DNA of 33,827 nt from positions 1 to 33,827 of IMG/VR virus record IMGVR_UViG_3300048597_000644. One strand, written 5' to 3'. Made by a program: the position numbers and the translations under genes. A model generated the notes under the pieces. That model saw only the letters and a list, made by a program, of their open reading frames with translations. It was not told the origin of the DNA and searched no databases. Below are positions 29,831-33,827 of the stretch, in pieces; position 1 is the stretch's first letter; the number at the start of each line of letters is the position of its first letter. Source of the DNA: a virus.

Positions 29831-31315
29831 ATGTTTAAGTTGTTGTCAGGGATTCTGAGCAAGAACAGCGATCAAAAGGATCGATCGCTCGTCCGTGGAC
29901 GCTCGGCCCGACACCCCTGGTCGTTGATGAGGTTGCTGGGGCGTTACGACGCTGCGACCACCACGGTCGACAACGTTCGCCACTGGGCGGCCGCTGACGG
30001 ACTATCGGCCAGCGCGGCCAATAGCCCCGAAGTGCGCCGCACGCTACGCAACCGTTCGCGATACGAGATCGCTAACAATTCTTACGCTCGTGGCATCTCG
30101 CTGACTCTTGCCAACGACTGTGTTGGTACTGGACCTCGATTGCAGATGCTGACTGCGGATGCATTCGCAAACCGCTTTGTTGAGCAGGAGTTTTTTGCTT
30201 GGGCTGATGCAGTTGGACTCGCAGAAAAGCTACGCACGATGCGGCTCGCTCGCGTCTCAGATGGTGAATCCTTTGGTTTGCTAACTAGTAACCCAAGAAT
30301 CGATTCGCCAGTTCAGCTCGATCTCAAGCTGGTCGAAGCCGAACAGGTTACTTCGCCACTCTTGGCACTGGATGGTTATCGCTATCTCGATGGCATTCGC
30401 TTTGATGAGCATGGCAACGCGATCTCTTATGATGTCCTCCGAGAACATCCAGGAGACGACGCTTTCTCGTTGACCGAGAATTACGACACCATCGCCGCGA
30501 GTTCTATTCTTCACTACTTCCGAAGCGATCGGCCAGGGCAAATCCGTGGCATTCCCGACATCACGCCGGCGCTGCCGCTGTTCGCACAACTCCGACGATT
30601 CACACTCGCTGTTCTTGCGGCTGCCGAAACAGCTGCTGACTTTGCAGGGATTCTCTACACCGATGCGCCGGCAGGTGGCGAAGCCGACGCCGCTGAACCT
30701 TTCGAACCGATCGAACTGGAGAAGCGATCTCTGCTAACGATGCCAGGCGGTTGGAAGATGGCTCAGATGCACGCTGAGCAACCAGCAACGACCTACGCCG
30801 AGTTCAAACGCGAAATTCTCAACGAAATCGCACGTTGTTTGAACATGCCCTTCAATGTCGCTGCTGGAAATTCGTCGGGTTACAACTACGCCTCCGGGCG
30901 ACTCGATCATCAAACTTACTTCAAGTCGATCCGTGTCGAGCAGTCCCAAATGGCTCGCACCATTCTGGATCGCATTCTGTATGCATGGCTGCGCGAAGCG
31001 ATTCTCATCGAAGGCTATCTGCCTAACTCGCTTCGCACTCTCGACTCGTCGTTCGAGCATCAATGGTTCTGGGACGGACATGAGCATGTCGACCCGGCCA
31101 AAGAAGCTAATGCCCAGAAAATCCGCCTCGCCAATCATACGACAACTCTGGCCCATGAATACGCGAGGCAGGGGCGTGATTGGGAGGCGGAACTTAAACA
31201 ACGCGCGAAAGAGATCTCGCTCATGCGTGAGCTCGGACTCTCGACCGATTCAACTTCACTTTCTCCAGGAGAGGTAACGGATGACGAAGACATTGCAGTC
31301 GAACAAGCAGAGTGA
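29831..31315 (+). CDS. Phage portal protein (lambda family)
   Basis: A 494-aa portal protein of the lambda gpB type, forming the ring through which DNA enters the head. Features are the NSPEVRRTLRNRSRYEIANN segment followed by SYARGISLTLANDCVGTGPR, the mid-domain WADAVGLAEKLRTMRLARVS, the ILHYFRSDRPGQIRGIPDIT motif, and LNMPFNVAAGNSSGYNYASG near residue 335-355. The ATG at 29831 was chosen, 11 bases after TAGGGA; GTG codons at 29798 and 29822 are alternatives. The 3' end overlaps the next gene by 35 bases, implying coupling. Confidence 0.92.
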   Translation: MFKLLSGILSKNSDQKDRSLVRGRSARHPWSLMRLLGRYDAATTTVDNVRHWAAADGLSASAANSPEVRRTLRNRSRYEIANNSYARGISLTLANDCVGTGPRLQMLTADAFANRFVEQEFFAWADAVGLAEKLRTMRLARVSDGESFGLLTSNPRIDSPVQLDLKLVEAEQVTSPLLALDGYRYLDGIRFDEHGNAISYDVLREHPGDDAFSLTENYDTIAASSILHYFRSDRPGQIRGIPDITPALPLFAQLRRFTLAVLAAAETAADFAGILYTDAPAGGEADAAEPFEPIELEKRSLLTMPGGWKMAQMHAEQPATTYAEFKREILNEIARCLNMPFNVAAGNSSGYNYASGRLDHQTYFKSIRVEQSQMARTILDRILYAWLREAILIEGYLPNSLRTLDSSFEHQWFWDGHEHVDPAKEANAQKIRLANHTTTLAHEYARQGRDWEAELKQRAKEISLMRELGLSTDSTSLSPGEVTDDEDIAVEQAE

Positions 31316-33314
31316 GTTGGATGCCGAATCGGTACCCAGTTCGCTGCGAATCGTTTGTGACGATGCCAGTTCGATCAATTTACAAGCCGCTGAGGCTGCC
31401 GAAGAAGGCAAGCCCGCGCTTCGAAAGTTCTCAATGGTCGCTTATACCGGTGGCGCGATGCGTCTTGGTGGCTGGCCTTACCCTGTCGTTGTGGACCTAG
31501 CAGGCATGCGAGTGACTCGTAAGTCGCGCCCAATCCTCAAGGACCACGATCGCGCCAGTATCGTTGGTCATACCGATGACATCATGGTTCGCGATTCGCG
31601 ACTGGAAGTCGCCGGCGTGATATCGGGTGTAGGCAACACCGCTCAAGAAGTCATCGCCACCAGTGAGAACGGTTTCCCTTGGCAAGCATCGCTTGGTGCC
31701 AATGCCGACAAGGTTGTCTTCATTCCTGAAGGCAAGTCCGCAACCGCCAACAGTCGCGAGTTCAAAGGTCCTGTTTACATCGCTCGCAAGTCAACGCTCG
31801 GCGAAGTCTCGTTTGTGGCCCTTGGTGCCGACGATGACACCGAGGCTCGGATTGCAGCTGGCCAATCTGGCGATGACGAGGAGCTCGACAACGAAGAGTC
31901 GGAAAACGACAGCACCGACTCCGATGATTCGGAGCTCGACCCGGTAAACGCCAGCCTGGATATGGGCAGCAAGCCCAAGCGTCCTGTCACTAGTGGAGTC
32001 GTTTCCAAGATGCGCATCGAAGCCGCTGCTGAATCCAAACGTATCGCCGGCATTCGCAAAGTGTGTGCTGGCAAGCATCCAGAGATCGAAGCTCGCGCCC
32101 TTGAAGAAGGCTGGAGCGTTACAAAAACGGAGTTGGCAGTGCTGCGAATCGAACGACCCAAGGCTCCTGATCAACAGGCAAGCCAACCGATGTACCGCCG
32201 TGAAGTTCTCGAGGCAGCTTGCTGTCTATCGGTTGGACTCGACGAAACCAAGCTGCTCAAGGCCTATGGAGAGCGAACGCTTAACGCTGCCGACCCACTT
32301 CGTCATATCGGCTTGCGTGAACTCGTGGCCGAGTGCGCACGGCTCGAAGGCTTCGATGTTCCACGCGTGTTCGGTGATGGTACGGCAACGATTCGCGCCG
32401 GCTTCTCGACGCTGTCGCTGCCCGGCATCCTTGAGAACGTCATGAACAAGACGCTCCTGTCTGCCTATGAGTCGACACCGATCGCTGCGTTTGACCTCTG
32501 CAGCATCGGGACTGTGAGTGACTTCAAGGAGATATCGCGCTATCGTTTGCTTGGCACTGGCGGTTTCGAAAAGGTTGCGCCCGATGGTGAACTGAAGCAT
32601 GGCAAGCTCTCGGACCAGAAGTACAGCAACAAGGCTGATACCTATGGTCAGATCCTTGCGCTGACGCGTCACGACATCATCAACGATGACCTCAACGCAT
32701 TCATGGACATACCGCGTCAAATGGGTCGCAGCGGAGCGGAGTCGATCGACGACCTGTTCTTTACGTTGCTCCTCAAGAACACCGGGTTCTTCTCCTCGGC
32801 TAACGCCAACTTGCTCACGGGTCCAGACACAAAGTTCGGTCCCGAATCACTCACCGTTGCCAAGACAACCTTCCGCAAACAGAAGGCTGGACCGAGCAAC
32901 AAAGCCAAGGACCAAAAGCCGATTAACATTCGGCCCGAATTCCTGGTTGTTCCCGTCGAGATTGAAACCGACGCCGAACTGCTGATGGGCTCTGCGCAAT
33001 TGATGATCGATGCGCAAGGAACGCCGACCAAGATCCCGGTCGACAACCCTCACCGCAACAAGTACCGCGTCATTTCAACGCCGCACTTGTCGGACAGCTA
33101 CTACCAGGGAGCCAGCGGCTCGGCTTGGTATCTGTTCGCTAATCCGAATGTGCTGCCGGCGTTTGAGATTGTGTTCCTCAATGGTCGACGCACGCCGGTC
33201 ATCGAGCGCGTTGAAATGCCTGCCAACACACTTGGCATGGGCTTCCGTTCTTACATCGACTTCGGTGTGAACTCGCAAGACCCACGCGCTGCGGTGAAGG
33301 TCACCGGCGAGTGA
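31281..33314 (+). CDS. Fused prohead protease-major capsid protein
   Basis: A 677-aa fusion. Residues about 45-195 look like a prohead maturation protease (RKFSMVAYTGGAMRLGG, PILKDHDRASIVGHTDDIMV, FPWQASLGANAD, TLGEVSFVALGADDDTEAR). An acidic linker follows (DEELDNEESENDSTDSDDSE), then a basic helical stretch. Residues about 320-677 resemble the Mu gpT-type major capsid protein (AGFSTLSLPGILENVMNKTL, ALTRHDIINDDLNAFMDIPR, IDDLFFTLLLKNTGFFSSAN, GFRSYIDFGVNSQDPRAAV). The protease could free the capsid part by self-cleavage in the linker; this is inferred. The ATG follows GGAGAGG and overlaps the portal gene. Confidence 0.9.
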   Translation: MTKTLQSNKQSELDAESVPSSLRIVCDDASSINLQAAEAAEEGKPALRKFSMVAYTGGAMRLGGWPYPVVVDLAGMRVTRKSRPILKDHDRASIVGHTDDIMVRDSRLEVAGVISGVGNTAQEVIATSENGFPWQASLGANADKVVFIPEGKSATANSREFKGPVYIARKSTLGEVSFVALGADDDTEARIAAGQSGDDEELDNEESENDSTDSDDSELDPVNASLDMGSKPKRPVTSGVVSKMRIEAAAESKRIAGIRKVCAGKHPEIEARALEEGWSVTKTELAVLRIERPKAPDQQASQPMYRREVLEAACCLSVGLDETKLLKAYGERTLNAADPLRHIGLRELVAECARLEGFDVPRVFGDGTATIRAGFSTLSLPGILENVMNKTLLSAYESTPIAAFDLCSIGTVSDFKEISRYRLLGTGGFEKVAPDGELKHGKLSDQKYSNKADTYGQILALTRHDIINDDLNAFMDIPRQMGRSGAESIDDLFFTLLLKNTGFFSSANANLLTGPDTKFGPESLTVAKTTFRKQKAGPSNKAKDQKPINIRPEFLVVPVEIETDAELLMGSAQLMIDAQGTPTKIPVDNPHRNKYRVISTPHLSDSYYQGASGSAWYLFANPNVLPAFEIVFLNGRRTPVIERVEMPANTLGMGFRSYIDFGVNSQDPRAAVKVTGE

Positions 33315-33398
33315 TCTCCTTAGATGGGCTGGATCTGTCGGATTCGACCCATCCGTCCTAACAAACTCAAGACTCAAGACTCAGGACTCCAGACTGAT

Positions 33399-33728
33399 AT
33401 GCAAGCTCAATTTGTTCATGACGGTAAGGCCGTCGATTTCACTCCCACCGTTGATGTCGCGGTTGGATCAATCGTGATCCAAGGCGACTTGGTGGGGATT
33501 ACCAAACGCGACATCAAGGCCGGCTCGCTCGGCTCGATCGCTCTGGAAGGTGTCTTTGACATTCCCAAAGACCCCGCTCTGGCAATCGAGTTCGAAGCGG
33601 GCACCAAGGTCTACGTCGATGAAGACGGGGCTGTGGCCGCTGACGATGTTGGCACCAAGTATCTGGGCAAAGTCGTCACCGACGCTGCCGCCACTGATTC
33701 ATTTGTCCGCGTTCGCCTGAGCCAGTGA
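33399..33728 (+). CDS. DUF2190 capsid decoration-like protein, copy 1
   Basis: A 109-aa DUF2190 protein, a family of small beta-rich phage proteins often directly after the capsid gene and thought to stabilise or decorate the head. Visible pattern: VDFTPTVDVAVGSIVIQGDL, VGITKRDIKAGSLGSIALEG, VFDIPKD, TKVYVDEDGAVAADDVG. The ATG at 33399 is preferred; the longer frame reads through repetitive intergenic sequence. A second, similar gene starts 10 bases later. Confidence 0.88.
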   Translation: MQAQFVHDGKAVDFTPTVDVAVGSIVIQGDLVGITKRDIKAGSLGSIALEGVFDIPKDPALAIEFEAGTKVYVDEDGAVAADDVGTKYLGKVVTDAAATDSFVRVRLSQ

Positions 33729-33737
33729 TGAGACACC

Positions 33738-33827
33738 GTGAGCAACAACGCACAAATCATAAACATTGGAGCGATCCACGTTGCTGACGGCACGACCGTC
33801 GACTTCGTACCTGAGGTTGATGTGCCT
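33738..33827 (+). CDS. DUF2190-like protein, copy 2 (cut by window end)
   Basis: Starting at GTG 33738 the frame reads MSNNAQIINIGAIHVADGTT followed by VDFVPEVDVP, which parallels QAQFVHDGKAVDFTPTVDVA of the preceding gene. It is therefore a tandem duplicate; only the first 30 codons are in the window. Tandem DUF2190 genes are seen in several phages and may give two decoration proteins. Confidence 0.65.
   Translation, partial: MSNNAQIINIGAIHVADGTTVDFVPEVDVP

Overview
The window reads as the left part of a tailed-phage genome integrated in, or derived from, a Planctomycete-like bacterium. The host guess is an inference. It rests on moderate-to-high GC, the recombinase operon with a DUF2924 partner, and the style of the primase, terminase and capsid proteins; no marker gene fixes the taxonomy. 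No attachment sites could be identified.

Layout. (1) 1-3261: a large SF2 DEAH helicase, probably a defence or restriction-type protein, followed by a terminator-like hairpin. (2) 3389-6157, minus strand: an integration operon made of a small ORF, a DUF2924 protein, a large serine recombinase and an HTH protein, the last three joined by 4-base overlaps. (3) 6541-8995: two overlapping unrecognised plus-strand genes and a small conserved minus-strand gene. (4) 9171-18000, plus strand: a sigma-70-family factor behind a structured leader RNA, two small proteins, then a replication/recombination module: RecB-like nuclease, Sak4-like ATPase, DUF669 protein, ERCC4 nuclease, RecD2-like helicase and primase-SF3 helicase. 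(5) 18001-18527: noncoding, holding a very long hairpin that is a candidate origin or dispersed repeat. (6) 18528-19922: a ParB-domain/DNA methyltransferase fusion. (7) 19933-26709, minus strand: an island of 14 genes, mostly small and unrecognised, with a MSTRATIA-type protein, a DUF4314 protein, a HARE-HTH-like protein and an amidoligase at the far end. (8) 26984-33827, plus strand: the packaging and head module, with a small terminase-associated protein, large terminase, a gpW-position small protein, portal, a fused protease-major capsid protein, and two tandem DUF2190 decoration proteins, the second cut by the window end.

The most unusual part is the minus-strand island. Nine copies of a 44-bp element, all the same length, each sit 37-52 nt upstream of a start codon. 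They share an invariant core and carry a 13-nt variable segment that mostly keeps a dyad. Most units have their own ribosome binding site and several end in a recurring GTCGCG/CGCGAC hairpin, so the island looks like a series of separately transcribed cassettes. All 14 genes are in one reading frame, and the antisense codon-aligned frame is open for about 7.2 kb. The core of the element resembles an ECF-type promoter, which suggests, but does not prove, that the phage's own sigma factor transcribes the array. That sigma factor has a leader RNA that can fold two exclusive ways, one of which covers its Shine-Dalgarno. A second motif, CCGGGTATTCC(A/T)ACAG(A/G)TAG, occurs three times, upstream of the integration operon, of the early small genes and of the head genes, and may be another shared control site.
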